From positions 1-64,000 of the forward strand of contig CBFHRK010000001.1 in the NCBI GenBank assembly GCA_965658225.1: a stretch of 64,000 nucleotides of DNA, written 5' to 3'. Origin of the DNA: ECT2AJA-044 sp965658225. Its GTDB lineage: Bacteria > Bacteroidota > Bacteroidia > Flavobacteriales > ECT2AJA-044. A program made the position numbers and the translations under genes. Below, piece by piece: positions 26,552-35,688 of the stretch. The notes beneath the pieces are model-generated. The model had not been told where the DNA came from and ran no database searches. It saw nothing but the letters and a program-made list of their open reading frames with translations. Position 1 is the first letter of the stretch. Every line of letters begins with the position of its first letter.

Positions 26552-27673
26552 ATGAAATTCATTGTTTCAAGCACACAGTTACTTCGCGAATTACAAACGA
26601 TTAACGGCGTTATTAACAGCAGTAATACGCTTCCAATTTTGGACAACTTCTTGTTTGAAATCAGCGCTAACGAGTTGAAAGTAACGGCTTCAGATTTAGA
26701 AACCACCATTTCTACCAAGCTCACTGTGCAAAGTGATGAAGAAGGCAGCGCAGCCATTCCATCTCGGCTTTTACTAGATACGCTCAAAACATTTCCAGAG
26801 CAACCATTAACCTTCTTAATGGACAGCGAAGCGAAAAAAGTAGAGCTCAGTTCCGATTATGGAAAATACTCCCTCTCCTACCTGGACGGAGAAGAATTCC
26901 CAAAGGTTCAGGAACTCGAAGATCCAAGTAAAGCATCCATTAAGCCCGAAATTTTAGCCACAGCGATTAACAAAACTTTGTTTGCCAGTGGCAATGATGA
27001 TTTACGTCCGGTGATGTCTGGTGTTTTCTTTCAATTCAATACTGAATTTGTGCGTTTCGTTTCTACCGATGCCCATAAATTGGTTCGTTACACTCGTACA
27101 GATGCCACTACGGATCAATCGGCAGAGTTTATAATGCCAAAGAAACCATTGAATCTTTTGAAGGGTATTTTGGGATCTGCACAGGGCGATGTTCAAATTG
27201 AGTACAACGAAAGCAATGCTCGTTTCCTATTCGACGGTATCGATTTAAGCTGCCGTCTTATCGACGGGAAATACCCGAATTACGAGGCCGTAATTCCGCA
27301 AACAAATCCAAATAAGCTAACCGTAAACAGATCTGCTTTCTTGAGTTCAGTGAAACGTGTGAGCATCTTCTCAAATAAAACAACTCATCAGATTCGCTTG
27401 AAAATTGCAGGGAATGAATTGCAAATTAGTGCCGAAGATTTGGATTTCGCGAATAAAGCAGATGAGCGCTTGACTTGCCAATACGAAGGAGAAGACATCG
27501 AAATAGGTTTCAACTCGCGCTTCTTAGTTGAAATGCTCAGTAATTTGGAAGCCGAAAACGTAAATCTGGAAATGTCGGCCCCAAATAGAGCCGGAATTCT
27601 ACTCCCACTTGACGGAAGTGAAGACGGTGAAGATGTGTTAATGTTGGTGATGCCGGTAATGTTGAATAACTAA
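26552..27673 (+). CDS. dnaN: DNA polymerase III beta subunit (sliding clamp)
   Basis: 373 residues in three similar domains. MKFIVSSTQLLRELQTINGVI, then TLPILDNFLFE, FVSTDAHKLVRY, and the terminal LMLVMPVMLNN fit the clamp. It forms the ring that tethers the polymerase to DNA. dnaA is not adjacent, which is usual in Bacteroidota, so this does not mark the origin. Confidence 0.97.
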   Translation: MKFIVSSTQLLRELQTINGVINSSNTLPILDNFLFEISANELKVTASDLETTISTKLTVQSDEEGSAAIPSRLLLDTLKTFPEQPLTFLMDSEAKKVELSSDYGKYSLSYLDGEEFPKVQELEDPSKASIKPEILATAINKTLFASGNDDLRPVMSGVFFQFNTEFVRFVSTDAHKLVRYTRTDATTDQSAEFIMPKKPLNLLKGILGSAQGDVQIEYNESNARFLFDGIDLSCRLIDGKYPNYEAVIPQTNPNKLTVNRSAFLSSVKRVSIFSNKTTHQIRLKIAGNELQISAEDLDFANKADERLTCQYEGEDIEIGFNSRFLVEMLSNLEAENVNLEMSAPNRAGILLPLDGSEDGEDVLMLVMPVMLNN

Positions 27674-27793
27674 GTCAAGGTAGATCCCTTCCTTTTCTCC
27701 TGAGCTTTGATGAACGATATAGAGCTTCGTTGGGAGCTCATCTTCGATGCGTGTTATCATATTGATCATTGTGAACAATTCAACGAATAATTA

Positions 27794-27825
27794 TTTGTTG
27801 GACTAATCCGCTCTTGGTACTTTTC
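27794..27825 (+). promoter_or_regulatory. Promoter of the phosphoesterase gene, abutting its start
   Basis: TTTG (27794-27797), 20-nt spacer, TACTTTTC (27818-27825; one mismatch to TAnnTTTG), 4 nt before the GTG at 27830. Transcription would start at or next to the start codon. Confidence 0.5.
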
Positions 27826-27829
27826 GAGA

Positions 27830-28495
27830 GTGAAGCAAAGCAAATTATTTGTGGTTGGAGATGTGCATGGATGTCTCCTTACTTTTCAAGCTCTTTTGGA
27901 TCAACATTGGGATCCGGAGAAAGAAATTCTTATTCAAGTAGGCGACCTAATTAACAAAGGACGGTTCAGCGTAGATACGGTTTTCTTTTGTAAAGAACTC
28001 GAACAGAAGTATCCTGGTCGCGTTGCCTTCATCAAGGGAAACCACGAATGGGATATGCTTCAATATTTATTGGGAAGTCCGCGCTTAAAGTGGCTTCGAG
28101 GTGGTGGATCTAAAATATTGCGAGACCTAGCGAAGAAGCCCGAAAACTACGGTCCTTTTTTGACATGGATAAAAGAATTGCCTCTTATTTGGGAAAATGA
28201 AACGGTGCATATTTCGCACGCGGGTTGGTCATTATCGTCTCCAAACCCATTGGAAGAAGATAACAGTTTGAGTGTGCTGAACAATCGACGACCAATACTC
28301 AATATCGGTAAAACCCAAATCATAGGGCACACGCCTCAAAAAAATGGAAAACCCAAGTACGATAAACGAGCAAATTGCTGGACCGTCGATACCGGTGCTT
28401 ATATGGGTATTGGGTTGACGGGGGTAAAAGTGGGCAAAAAAGGCAAGGTTAAAGAAGTTTGTTTTATACCGACCATTAAGAAAGACTTGCCTTAA
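27830..28495 (+). CDS. Calcineurin-like metallophosphoesterase (GTG start)
   Basis: 221 residues of the serine/threonine-phosphatase/ApaH-like type: GDVHGC, GDLINKGRFS, GNHEWDM, ISHAGW and GHTPQ supply the metal ligands. It could dephosphorylate proteins or cleave Ap4A; the sequence does not decide. The start is GTG; the motif GDVHGC begins only 9 residues in, so no later start is possible. It overlaps the next gene by 1 nt. Confidence 0.85.
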   Translation: MKQSKLFVVGDVHGCLLTFQALLDQHWDPEKEILIQVGDLINKGRFSVDTVFFCKELEQKYPGRVAFIKGNHEWDMLQYLLGSPRLKWLRGGGSKILRDLAKKPENYGPFLTWIKELPLIWENETVHISHAGWSLSSPNPLEEDNSLSVLNNRRPILNIGKTQIIGHTPQKNGKPKYDKRANCWTVDTGAYMGIGLTGVKVGKKGKVKEVCFIPTIKKDLP

Positions 28496-29856
28496 TGTAT
28501 TGCATTGTCGATATAGAAACCACCGGGGGTAGCAGTAAAACAGAGCGTATTACGGAAATTGCTATGTACAAGCACGATGGATTCAAAATTGTGGATGAAT
28601 GGCAATCCCTTATAAATCCTGAAAAACGGATTCCCTACCACATTACTGGACTAACTGGAATTACCAATGAAATGGTGGCAAATGCCCCAAAATTCTACCA
28701 GGTAGCGAAAGAAGTGGTAGAGTTTACAGAGGGCACTATTTTCGTGGCGCACAACTCTAAATTCGACTATAATTTTTTCAAATCCGAATTTCGGGCCTTG
28801 GGATACGAATATGAACGGCCGACACTTTGTACCGTAAAACTGAGCAGGGCAATCATACCAAAAAAGAGATCGTACAGTTTGGGAAAATTGTGCGCGGAGC
28901 TTGGAATTGAGATTTCAGCGAGGCACCGAGCTGCTGGTGATGCCCGGGCAACGGTCTCGCTATTCGAGCTGCTACTAGCCGAGGATAATGGAGGATTGAT
29001 TACGGAGAACCCATCGGCCCGAAAGGGCGATTACGCAAGTGGGCTCAGTCCAAAAATTGTGCAGAATTTACCAGCGAAAACCGGAGTCTATTACTTGTAT
29101 GATGCAGACAATATGTTGATTTACGTTGGTAAGAGCACCAATATTAAGTCGCGAATTCTTCAGCATTTAAACAACTACGAAACGGAACGGGGTGTGACGA
29201 TGATGCAAGAAATTGCCTCGATCTCTTTCGAGTTAACCGGCAGCGAATTGATTTCACTTCTTTTGGAGAGCTATGAAATAAAGAAGCATCGCCCCAAATT
29301 TAATCGAGCATCGCGCCGTAATTCATATGATTATGGTCTTTATCACGAGCTCGATGATCGCGGATACGAAACGCTCAAAGTAAAATCGCAGAAAAACGGT
29401 CCGGTACCTTTATGTACCTATTCGACCGCCACCGAAGGAAGAAGGCATTTAGAATATTTGAAAGAAGAATATGAATTATGTCCGTGTTTGTGCGGGCTTT
29501 ATAAAAGTGATAAAGGATGCTTTCACGTTTCCATTGGTCAATGCTCGGGAGCGGATATAGAAAAAGAGTCTCCAGAAGATTATAACGAACGCGTCCAAAA
29601 AGTGCTGGACCACTTTGCCTACCCCAAACCCAACTTTTTCATTTTAGATGAAGGTCGCGATCCCAATGAACACTCGATCGTACTAATTGAAGAAGGCCGT
29701 TATTCGGGCTTTGGCTATGTATCGAAGGAAGTTTCGATAGCGCTAATTGACCAGGTTCGCTTGTATGTAACTCCTTATGAAGATAATAGGCACACACAAA
29801 GTCTCATCCTCGGGCATTTGAGAAACAACCCAAAATCTGATGTTCGATATTTTTGA
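28495..29856 (+). CDS. DEDDh exonuclease fused to GIY-YIG nuclease (UvrC/Cho-like)
   Basis: 453 residues. Residues about 1-165: DnaQ-type 3'-5' exonuclease (CIVDIETTGG with DxE, HNSKFDYNFF, and HRAAGDARAT). Residues about 195-275: GIY-YIG nuclease domain (TGVYYLYDADNMLIYVGKSTN, plus KSRILQHL). The rest resembles the UvrC/Cho companion region, with cysteines ELCPCLCGLYKSDKGC. A DNA repair role is likely. This fusion is known from actinobacteria and Bacteroidota. It overlaps the phosphoesterase by 1 nt. Confidence 0.85.
   Translation: MYCIVDIETTGGSSKTERITEIAMYKHDGFKIVDEWQSLINPEKRIPYHITGLTGITNEMVANAPKFYQVAKEVVEFTEGTIFVAHNSKFDYNFFKSEFRALGYEYERPTLCTVKLSRAIIPKKRSYSLGKLCAELGIEISARHRAAGDARATVSLFELLLAEDNGGLITENPSARKGDYASGLSPKIVQNLPAKTGVYYLYDADNMLIYVGKSTNIKSRILQHLNNYETERGVTMMQEIASISFELTGSELISLLLESYEIKKHRPKFNRASRRNSYDYGLYHELDDRGYETLKVKSQKNGPVPLCTYSTATEGRRHLEYLKEEYELCPCLCGLYKSDKGCFHVSIGQCSGADIEKESPEDYNERVQKVLDHFAYPKPNFFILDEGRDPNEHSIVLIEEGRYSGFGYVSKEVSIALIDQVRLYVTPYEDNRHTQSLILGHLRNNPKSDVRYF
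29013..29029 (-). repeat. Dispersed palindrome (CGCCC/GGGCC type) inside the exonuclease gene
   Basis: Minus strand CGCCCTTTCGGGCCGAT. It falls in the linker between the exonuclease and GIY-YIG domains. Confidence 0.6.
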
Positions 29857-29917
29857 AACGCGGCGTGAGGCCTTATCAATTCTTTTATCTTTAAAGCTCG
29901 CACTAAAAACCTTTACT

Positions 29918-30628
29918 ATGAAAAAAATACTCTTTTTGTCGCTGATCCTATTCACTTTTATTGGTTGTGAAATGGGAGTGACTGGGAACGGGAACGTGGT
30001 TAAGCGATCTATTTCTGTCAGCGATTTCAATCAATTAGAAGTGAACGGTGCCTTTCATACCATGATTCGTCAGGGCGACGAACCGAGCTTAGAAGTAGAA
30101 ATGGATGAAAACCTTTTTCAATATATAGAAATTGAGCAAGAGGCGGGTGAATTGACCATCGAAACTGAGCGCCCCATCCGTAAGTCAAAAGCGCGGAACT
30201 TGTACCTCACTGTGGTAAATCTGGAAGACATTCAAGTAAACGGGGCAAATGAAGTAGAAACGCGGGGTGGCCTCAAAGGGAATTCCCTTTCTATTCAGGC
30301 CAACGGAGCAAGTGAATTAAAAATTGAATACGAGGGTTCTAGATTGACCATGGAAGCGAATGGCGGTTCTGAAATAAACTTGCGCGGATCTGTAGACGAT
30401 TTAGGTATAGAAGTGACTGGTGCGGCCGAAGTTCGGGCCTTCGAAATGCGTGCGTCTTCAGTTAAAGTAGGGGTGTCTGGAGCGGCGGAGACAGACGTTT
30501 GGGCCATAGATCAATTAAGTGTTTCTGCTTCGGGTGCAAGTGATGTGCGCTTTAAAGGCAATCCAAAAATTAACAAATCAACCAGCGGAGCAAGTACTAT
30601 TTCTCCATATTCCAAAGACGAAGAATAA
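29918..30628 (+). CDS. Lipoprotein with head GIN domain (DUF2807)
   Basis: About 236 residues from the ATG at 29918, which gives a lipoprotein signal (MKKILFLSLILFTFIGC). The rest is the beta-rich DUF2807 fold with the pattern VNGA/ANGASE repeated (LEVNGAFHT, IQVNGANEVET, IQANGASELKI, VTGAAEVRA, VSGAAETDV, ASGASDVRF). A putative autotransporter-like or adhesive surface protein. An upstream in-frame start would overlap the exonuclease and destroy the signal peptide. Confidence 0.8.
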   Translation: MKKILFLSLILFTFIGCEMGVTGNGNVVKRSISVSDFNQLEVNGAFHTMIRQGDEPSLEVEMDENLFQYIEIEQEAGELTIETERPIRKSKARNLYLTVVNLEDIQVNGANEVETRGGLKGNSLSIQANGASELKIEYEGSRLTMEANGGSEINLRGSVDDLGIEVTGAAEVRAFEMRASSVKVGVSGAAETDVWAIDQLSVSASGASDVRFKGNPKINKSTSGASTISPYSKDEE

Positions 30629-30629
30629 A

Positions 30630-32348
30630 ATGATTGAAAAAGAGATTCTCGAACGAGCCGAAGTATGGCTAAATGGCGCTTATGATGAAGACACTAAGTC
30701 CGCAATAAAGGAGCTCATAGAAACGGACCCTAAAGGACTTGCCGATGCGTTTTACACGGATCTTGAATTTGGAACGGGCGGAATGCGCGGGATAATGGGT
30801 CCGGGAACGAACCGCATTAACAAGTATACTTTGGGGATGGCTACTCAAGGCCTGTGTAATTACATGGCGCAATGCTTTCCTAATGAGCCGTTGAAAGTGG
30901 CAATCGCTTTTGACTGCCGGAATAATTCGGATGTTTTTGCCCGTCAAGTTGCAGAGGTATTTAGCGCGAACGGAGTTCACGTTTATTTATTCGAAAGCCT
31001 CCGCCCTACGCCGGAGTTGAGTTTTGCCGTTAGGCATTTGAATTGTCATTCTGGAATTGTATTGACCGCATCTCACAATCCGAAAGAATACAACGGCTAC
31101 AAGGTGTATTGGAATGATGGCGCGCAGATTGTTCGCCCCCACGACGGCAAGATCATTGCTGAAGTAAAAAAGATTACGTCTCCCGACGAAGTGAAATTTG
31201 ACGGACGGGAAGAACTCATCGAGCCGATAGGCTCGGAAATCGATGAGGCATTTTATGAAGCGAGTGTAGCCCAAGGATTTGATGTGCGTGGTAAAGATGA
31301 TTTTAAGGTTGTATTTACTTCAATTCACGGAACCTCCATTAACGGCATACCTCAAGTACTCGAAAAAGCGAACTTCAAGAATGTTTGGATTGTGCCGGAA
31401 CAAGCAAAACCAGATGGAAATTTCCCTACGGTTGTATCGCCTAATCCGGAAGAGCCGGAAGCGTTGAGCATGGCGATAGCGCTGGCCAATAAGGAAGGTG
31501 CAGACATGGTGATTGGAACAGATCCTGATTCAGATCGAATTGGAATTGCCGTGCGCAACCACTATGGTGAACTGGTTATTATGAACGGTAATCAAACGGG
31601 AGCTGTGATGACCGAGTATTTAATTAATCAATGGCGGAATACGGGTAAGCTAAAGGGAAATGAATTCATTGCCTCGACAATTGTAACGAGTGAATTATTT
31701 ATAGACATAGCCGCAGCCAATAATATCGATTGTCCGATTTGCCTCACCGGATTTAAATGGATTGCCGATCTAATTCGCGAACGTGAAGGAAAAAGCACTT
31801 TTATAGGCGGTGGCGAAGAGAGTTTCGGCTATATGGTTGGTGATTTTGTGCGCGATAAAGATGCAGTGACCTCCGCTTTAATTGCCTGCGAAATTGGTGC
31901 CGATGCTCTGGATCGAGGATCCACTTTTTACGATGAACTCATTGCTGTTTACCTAAAATACGGTTTCTACAAAGAGCGCCTCATTAGCATTACGAAGAAA
32001 GGTCGCGACGGTGCTGCCGAGATAAAGCAAATGATGGAAGGCTATCGATCGAATCCGCCCGTTTCCATTAATAACTCAAGGGTTGTTCGTTTATTGGATT
32101 TTCAAGAGTCGATAGAAACCAACATGGAAACGGGAGAGAAAACGAAAATTGATCTTCCAAAATCCAACGTGCTTCAGTTTTATACTGCGGACGGATCCAA
32201 GATTTCCGCGCGGCCTTCAGGAACGGAGCCTAAAATCAAGTTTTATTTTAGTGTGAAAACGAAGCTTGAAAACAAAACTGATTTCGCAATTAAGGAAGCT
32301 TTATTGGAAAAGCGTATCGATGACATCATCGCCTCCTTAGACATTTGA
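30630..32348 (+). CDS. Phosphoglucomutase/phosphomannomutase
   Basis: 572 residues starting MIEKEILERAEVWLNGAYD. Catalytic serine loop LTASHNPKEYNGYKVYW, metal loop GTDPDSDRIGIAV, sugar loop GGGEESFGYM, and phosphate-binding RPSGTEPKIKFYF. It interconverts hexose 1- and 6-phosphates. The length fits the PgcA-type mutases. It starts 1 nt after the GIN-domain gene. The longer frame from 30519 overlaps that gene and is not needed. Confidence 0.95.
   Translation: MIEKEILERAEVWLNGAYDEDTKSAIKELIETDPKGLADAFYTDLEFGTGGMRGIMGPGTNRINKYTLGMATQGLCNYMAQCFPNEPLKVAIAFDCRNNSDVFARQVAEVFSANGVHVYLFESLRPTPELSFAVRHLNCHSGIVLTASHNPKEYNGYKVYWNDGAQIVRPHDGKIIAEVKKITSPDEVKFDGREELIEPIGSEIDEAFYEASVAQGFDVRGKDDFKVVFTSIHGTSINGIPQVLEKANFKNVWIVPEQAKPDGNFPTVVSPNPEEPEALSMAIALANKEGADMVIGTDPDSDRIGIAVRNHYGELVIMNGNQTGAVMTEYLINQWRNTGKLKGNEFIASTIVTSELFIDIAAANNIDCPICLTGFKWIADLIREREGKSTFIGGGEESFGYMVGDFVRDKDAVTSALIACEIGADALDRGSTFYDELIAVYLKYGFYKERLISITKKGRDGAAEIKQMMEGYRSNPPVSINNSRVVRLLDFQESIETNMETGEKTKIDLPKSNVLQFYTADGSKISARPSGTEPKIKFYFSVKTKLENKTDFAIKEALLEKRIDDIIASLDI
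31218..31234 (-). repeat. Dispersed palindrome (GAGCC/GGCTC) inside the mutase gene
   Basis: Minus strand GAGCCTATCGGCTCGAT. Arm change G-C to A-T is matched on both sides. Confidence 0.6.
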
Positions 32349-32373
32349 CAGGCTTTATATAGCTGAAAAAGAG

Positions 32374-32381
32374 TACTTTCG
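32374..32381 (+). promoter_or_regulatory. -7-like box of the T9SS cargo triplet
   Basis: TACTTTCG, one mismatch to TAnnTTTG, 35 nt before the ATG at 32417. Confidence 0.45.
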
Positions 32382-32416
32382 CAGCCATCTAAAACGATAA
32401 GAAAAAGTACCTACTT

Positions 32417-33505
32417 ATGAAAAGAGCGCTGCTACTACTCACAATTCTTGGATCCATTTTTACTCAAGGTCAAACCGTTACTGCTGTTGCTGTAAGTGCA
32501 AGTCCGTTAGACTGTCAGTCCTGGACCATTACCGTGGACGGAATGAAGCCGATGCCTCAGTTCTTCATTGCGGGGGACTCGTACAATGTAACAGGTTCAA
32601 CGATTAATGTGACAATCAACTTTGATGCTCCGCCCATCGGGAATCCCATGTTCGCTCCCTACACGCACACCATAACTATTCCTGCCAACGCAATCCCGGC
32701 AGGCAATTACAATGTAGTTGTAAGTGCCTTTTCCCTAGTTATTGGCCAACAAACAGGCACCAACTCTACTTCAATGGTTCTGGGCTCGTGTTGTCCTGCA
32801 TCCGCTAGTTTTTCAACGAATGCAACAAGCTATTGCTGGGACCAAACCATTCAAGTTTCCGACTCTTCTGCAGGAGCGACCTCGGTTGATTGGTACTTAA
32901 ACAATGTTTTCGACCACAGTGGAGCTGGGGACTTTACTCTTACTGGTCTTTCCGGTGTGAATGTTATCAAACAAGTAGTCTCCGACGGGTCGTGCAGTGA
33001 TTCAATCGAGGTTACGGTCGATGTAGCACCCATGCCAAGTAACGGTTTCAATGTTATTCAGTCCGGTACACAGTTTACTTTTACCGCTAGCGGAAGCAGC
33101 GCGTTTAGCTATAGTTGGGATTTCGGAGATGGGAATACCGGAACCGGGGCGCTTGTTACACATACCTATGCTGCCGATGGTAACTACAACGCTTGTTTAG
33201 TCTCTGCGGACAATAACTCGTGCAGTGCCGATTCTTGCACCACGGTGACTGTCTCAACAATCGGATTAGAAGAAAACTCGGAATCGATCCGTATTTATCC
33301 AAACCCAGCCAGCCATATCGTGCAAATTGAAGGAGTTTCTACCACCGATATTGCTTGGTTTAACGAACTCGGACAAAGAATTGATTTGCTCGAAGAGGCT
33401 TCCTCACACGATTTCATTCACGTGTACAATGTTTCCGACCTACCGGCCGGATTGTACTATATTCAGTGGGCAGACAAAGCAGAGAAAATTCAAATTACAC
33501 ATTAA
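32417..33505 (+). CDS. T9SS-secreted protein with PKD domain, paralogue 1 of 3
   Basis: 362 residues. Signal peptide (MKRALLLLTILGSIFTQG), an N-terminal beta domain with a CC pair (LGSCCPA), a second domain (SVDWYLNNVFDHSGAGDF), a PKD domain (SYSWDFGDGNTGTG with HTYAADGNYNACL), and a C-terminal T9SS type A sorting domain (GLEENSESIRIYPNPAS to the end). The sorting domain is cut off during export to the surface. The next two genes are close copies in the same order, probably one transcript. Its last part is identical over 93 nt to paralogue 3. Confidence 0.85.
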   Translation: MKRALLLLTILGSIFTQGQTVTAVAVSASPLDCQSWTITVDGMKPMPQFFIAGDSYNVTGSTINVTINFDAPPIGNPMFAPYTHTITIPANAIPAGNYNVVVSAFSLVIGQQTGTNSTSMVLGSCCPASASFSTNATSYCWDQTIQVSDSSAGATSVDWYLNNVFDHSGAGDFTLTGLSGVNVIKQVVSDGSCSDSIEVTVDVAPMPSNGFNVIQSGTQFTFTASGSSAFSYSWDFGDGNTGTGALVTHTYAADGNYNACLVSADNNSCSADSCTTVTVSTIGLEENSESIRIYPNPASHIVQIEGVSTTDIAWFNELGQRIDLLEEASSHDFIHVYNVSDLPAGLYYIQWADKAEKIQITH

Positions 33506-33510
33506 GCATT

Positions 33511-34599
33511 ATGAAGTATATATCTACCCTCTTTTTTATGGTCCTGTTCTCGGCTTCGTACGGCCAATTTTTGAACAGCATAACCCCCGATGCTAATCCA
33601 TTTGAATGTCAGAACTTTACGATCATCGTTACTGGTGATTTACCGGCGTCTAATTATACGGTTGTAAGTCAAAATGCCACCGTTTCCGGGTCAAACCTTA
33701 CGGTAAGACTCAACTTCGATGCACCTGGTTTTGGGTCTCCCACGATAACGCCATTTAGTTATGTCGCTACCGTACCGGCGAACACTGTTTCTTCGAGCGG
33801 CCCTTACACTTTGATTGTTGAAGCGTTCTTTACGGTGACCGGTCAAGTGACAAGTTCGCTCAATCAACCCATCACTATCGGCTCTTGCTGTGGTGCTGTT
33901 GCTGGGTTGGTTGCTGATAAGAACCAGTACTGTTGGGACGAGACAGTTATGATAACGGACTCATCGGCTGGGGCTACTTCAATTGATTGGTATGTAAATA
34001 ATGTATTCGACCATTCAGGAGCTGGTGACTTCACCCTTAGTGGCCTTACCGGAGCAAATACTATTAAGCAAGTTGTTTCGGACGGATCGTGCAGCGATTC
34101 AAGTGAGGTCACTGTGAATGTATCTTCTGTGCCTAACGCCGGATTCACGGTAATTCAAGCGGGAAGCCAATTCACTTTTACTGCCACAGGAGGAACAGCA
34201 TTTATCTATACCTGGGATTTTGGTGATGGCAATACCGATCAAGGAGTACTTGTTTCACACACTTATGGAGCTGACGGAAACTATAACGTTTGTTTGTCCT
34301 CGGCGAATAGCAATATGTGCGTAGCGGATTCTTGTACCACGGTAACCTTCTCTTCGATTGGATTAGAGGAGAGCTCAAAAACCATTCGCATTTATCCGAA
34401 TCCGGCCAGTAATATCGTACAAATTGAAGGGGTAGCCACCACTGACATTCAATGGTACAACGAACTTGGTCAAAAAATCGAGTTACGCGAAGAAACTTCT
34501 TCGCACGATTATATTCACGTGTATGATGTTTCCGGCCTACCGGCCGGATTGTATTACATTCAGTGGGCCGACAAAGCAGAAAAGATCATCATTCAATGA
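33511..34599 (+). CDS. T9SS-secreted protein with PKD domain, paralogue 2 of 3
   Basis: About 362 residues from the ATG at 33511 (MKYISTLFFMVLFSASYGQ). Same layout as its neighbours: N-terminal domain with GSCCGA, SIDWYVNNVFDHSGAGDF, PKD domain (YTWDFGDGNTDQG), sorting domain (GLEESSKTIRIYPNPAS). It begins 5 nt after paralogue 1, and its stop overlaps the start of paralogue 3 (ATGA). Its sorting domain differs from 1 and 3 where those two are identical. Confidence 0.85.
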   Translation: MKYISTLFFMVLFSASYGQFLNSITPDANPFECQNFTIIVTGDLPASNYTVVSQNATVSGSNLTVRLNFDAPGFGSPTITPFSYVATVPANTVSSSGPYTLIVEAFFTVTGQVTSSLNQPITIGSCCGAVAGLVADKNQYCWDETVMITDSSAGATSIDWYVNNVFDHSGAGDFTLSGLTGANTIKQVVSDGSCSDSSEVTVNVSSVPNAGFTVIQAGSQFTFTATGGTAFIYTWDFGDGNTDQGVLVSHTYGADGNYNVCLSSANSNMCVADSCTTVTFSSIGLEESSKTIRIYPNPASNIVQIEGVATTDIQWYNELGQKIELREETSSHDYIHVYDVSGLPAGLYYIQWADKAEKIIIQ

Positions 34600-35687
34600 T
34601 GAAGCGATTATTACTTGCCTCAGCACTACTCCTCACCTCTTTTATTCAGGCGCAGTCTATTCTTGGTGTTACCTACACTCCTAACGCTCCGCTCGAGTGT
34701 CAAGATTGGACCGTAGATGTGAATGGGGAGTTACCTGCCTTGGGCTGGGCGATCATAAACGATACGAGCTATATCACTGGAACTACCATTTTTTTGGATC
34801 TCTATTTTGATCAAGTAAACCCGGGTGCTCCGATCATTTGGGCCTACAACCATTTGTATACATTTTCACCCGGGTCTGTTCCTGCCGGCAGTTATACGCT
34901 TACCGTTCGGAAGATTTCTCCCTTCCAAGGACAAATTACCGCGACCAACTCACAAGCTGTAGTACTCGGCCAGTGCTGCCCTGCATCTTCTGATTTTAGT
35001 GTGAATACCGCTACCTTGTGCTGGAACGATACCGTTTTTGTTACCGACCTATCGGCCGGAACCACCAACGTCGACTGGTATGTCAATAATACATTTGATC
35101 ATGCGGGTACGGGCGATTTCTACCTGACTGGACTCACAGGAAATGTGACCATCAAGCAAGTAGCAATTGATCCTGGATGTTCTGATTCAACGGAGGTAAG
35201 TGTAACTGTAAACCCGAAACCGAGCAATGGTTTTAACGTGATTCAATCGGGAACACAATATACCTTTACCGCCACGGGAAGTAGCGCTTTTAGTTACGAT
35301 TGGGATTTCGGGGACGGGACTACTGACTCCGGCCCTTTGGTTTCACATACTTATGCCGCGGACGGATTGTATAACGCATGCCTCACATCTTCTGATATGA
35401 ATACATGCTCAGCCGATTCCTGCACAACCATCAATTTCTCGACGATCGGACTAGAAGAAAACACTGAATCGATCCGTATTTATCCAAATCCAGCCAATAA
35501 CCTCGTGCAAATAGAAGGTGTTTCTACCACCGATATTGCTTGGTTTAACGAACTCGGACAAAGAATTGATTTGCTCGAAGAGGCTTCCTCACACGATTTC
35601 ATTCACGTGTACGACGTTTCCGCCCTACCGGCCGGAATCTATTACATTCAGTGGGGCGATCAAGCGGAAAAGATCGTTATTCAGTAG
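34596..35687 (+). CDS. T9SS-secreted protein with PKD domain, paralogue 3 of 3
   Basis: About 363 residues from the ATG at 34596 (a second ATG follows at once). Signal peptide MMKRLLLASALLLTSFIQAQ, domain with GQCCPA, NVDWYVNNTFDHAGTGDF, PKD (YDWDFGDGTTDSG), sorting domain (GLEENTESIRIYPNPAN). It is the most diverged of the three in the front half yet shares 93 identical nt with paralogue 1 near the end. It is convergent with mltG, one base apart. Confidence 0.85.
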   Translation: MMKRLLLASALLLTSFIQAQSILGVTYTPNAPLECQDWTVDVNGELPALGWAIINDTSYITGTTIFLDLYFDQVNPGAPIIWAYNHLYTFSPGSVPAGSYTLTVRKISPFQGQITATNSQAVVLGQCCPASSDFSVNTATLCWNDTVFVTDLSAGTTNVDWYVNNTFDHAGTGDFYLTGLTGNVTIKQVAIDPGCSDSTEVSVTVNPKPSNGFNVIQSGTQYTFTATGSSAFSYDWDFGDGTTDSGPLVSHTYAADGLYNACLTSSDMNTCSADSCTTINFSTIGLEENTESIRIYPNPANNLVQIEGVSTTDIAWFNELGQRIDLLEEASSHDFIHVYDVSALPAGIYYIQWGDQAEKIVIQ

Positions 35688-35688
35688 T

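Noticed and set aside
26400..27700. Replication origin near dnaN
   Set aside because: No cluster of TTATCCACA-like DnaA boxes and no dnaA, gidA or parAB nearby. In Bacteroidota dnaN often lies away from the origin.
32851..33051. Antisense reading frames in the T9SS paralogues
   Set aside because: They recur in all three genes simply because the coding strands are similar. No start signals or recognisable products.
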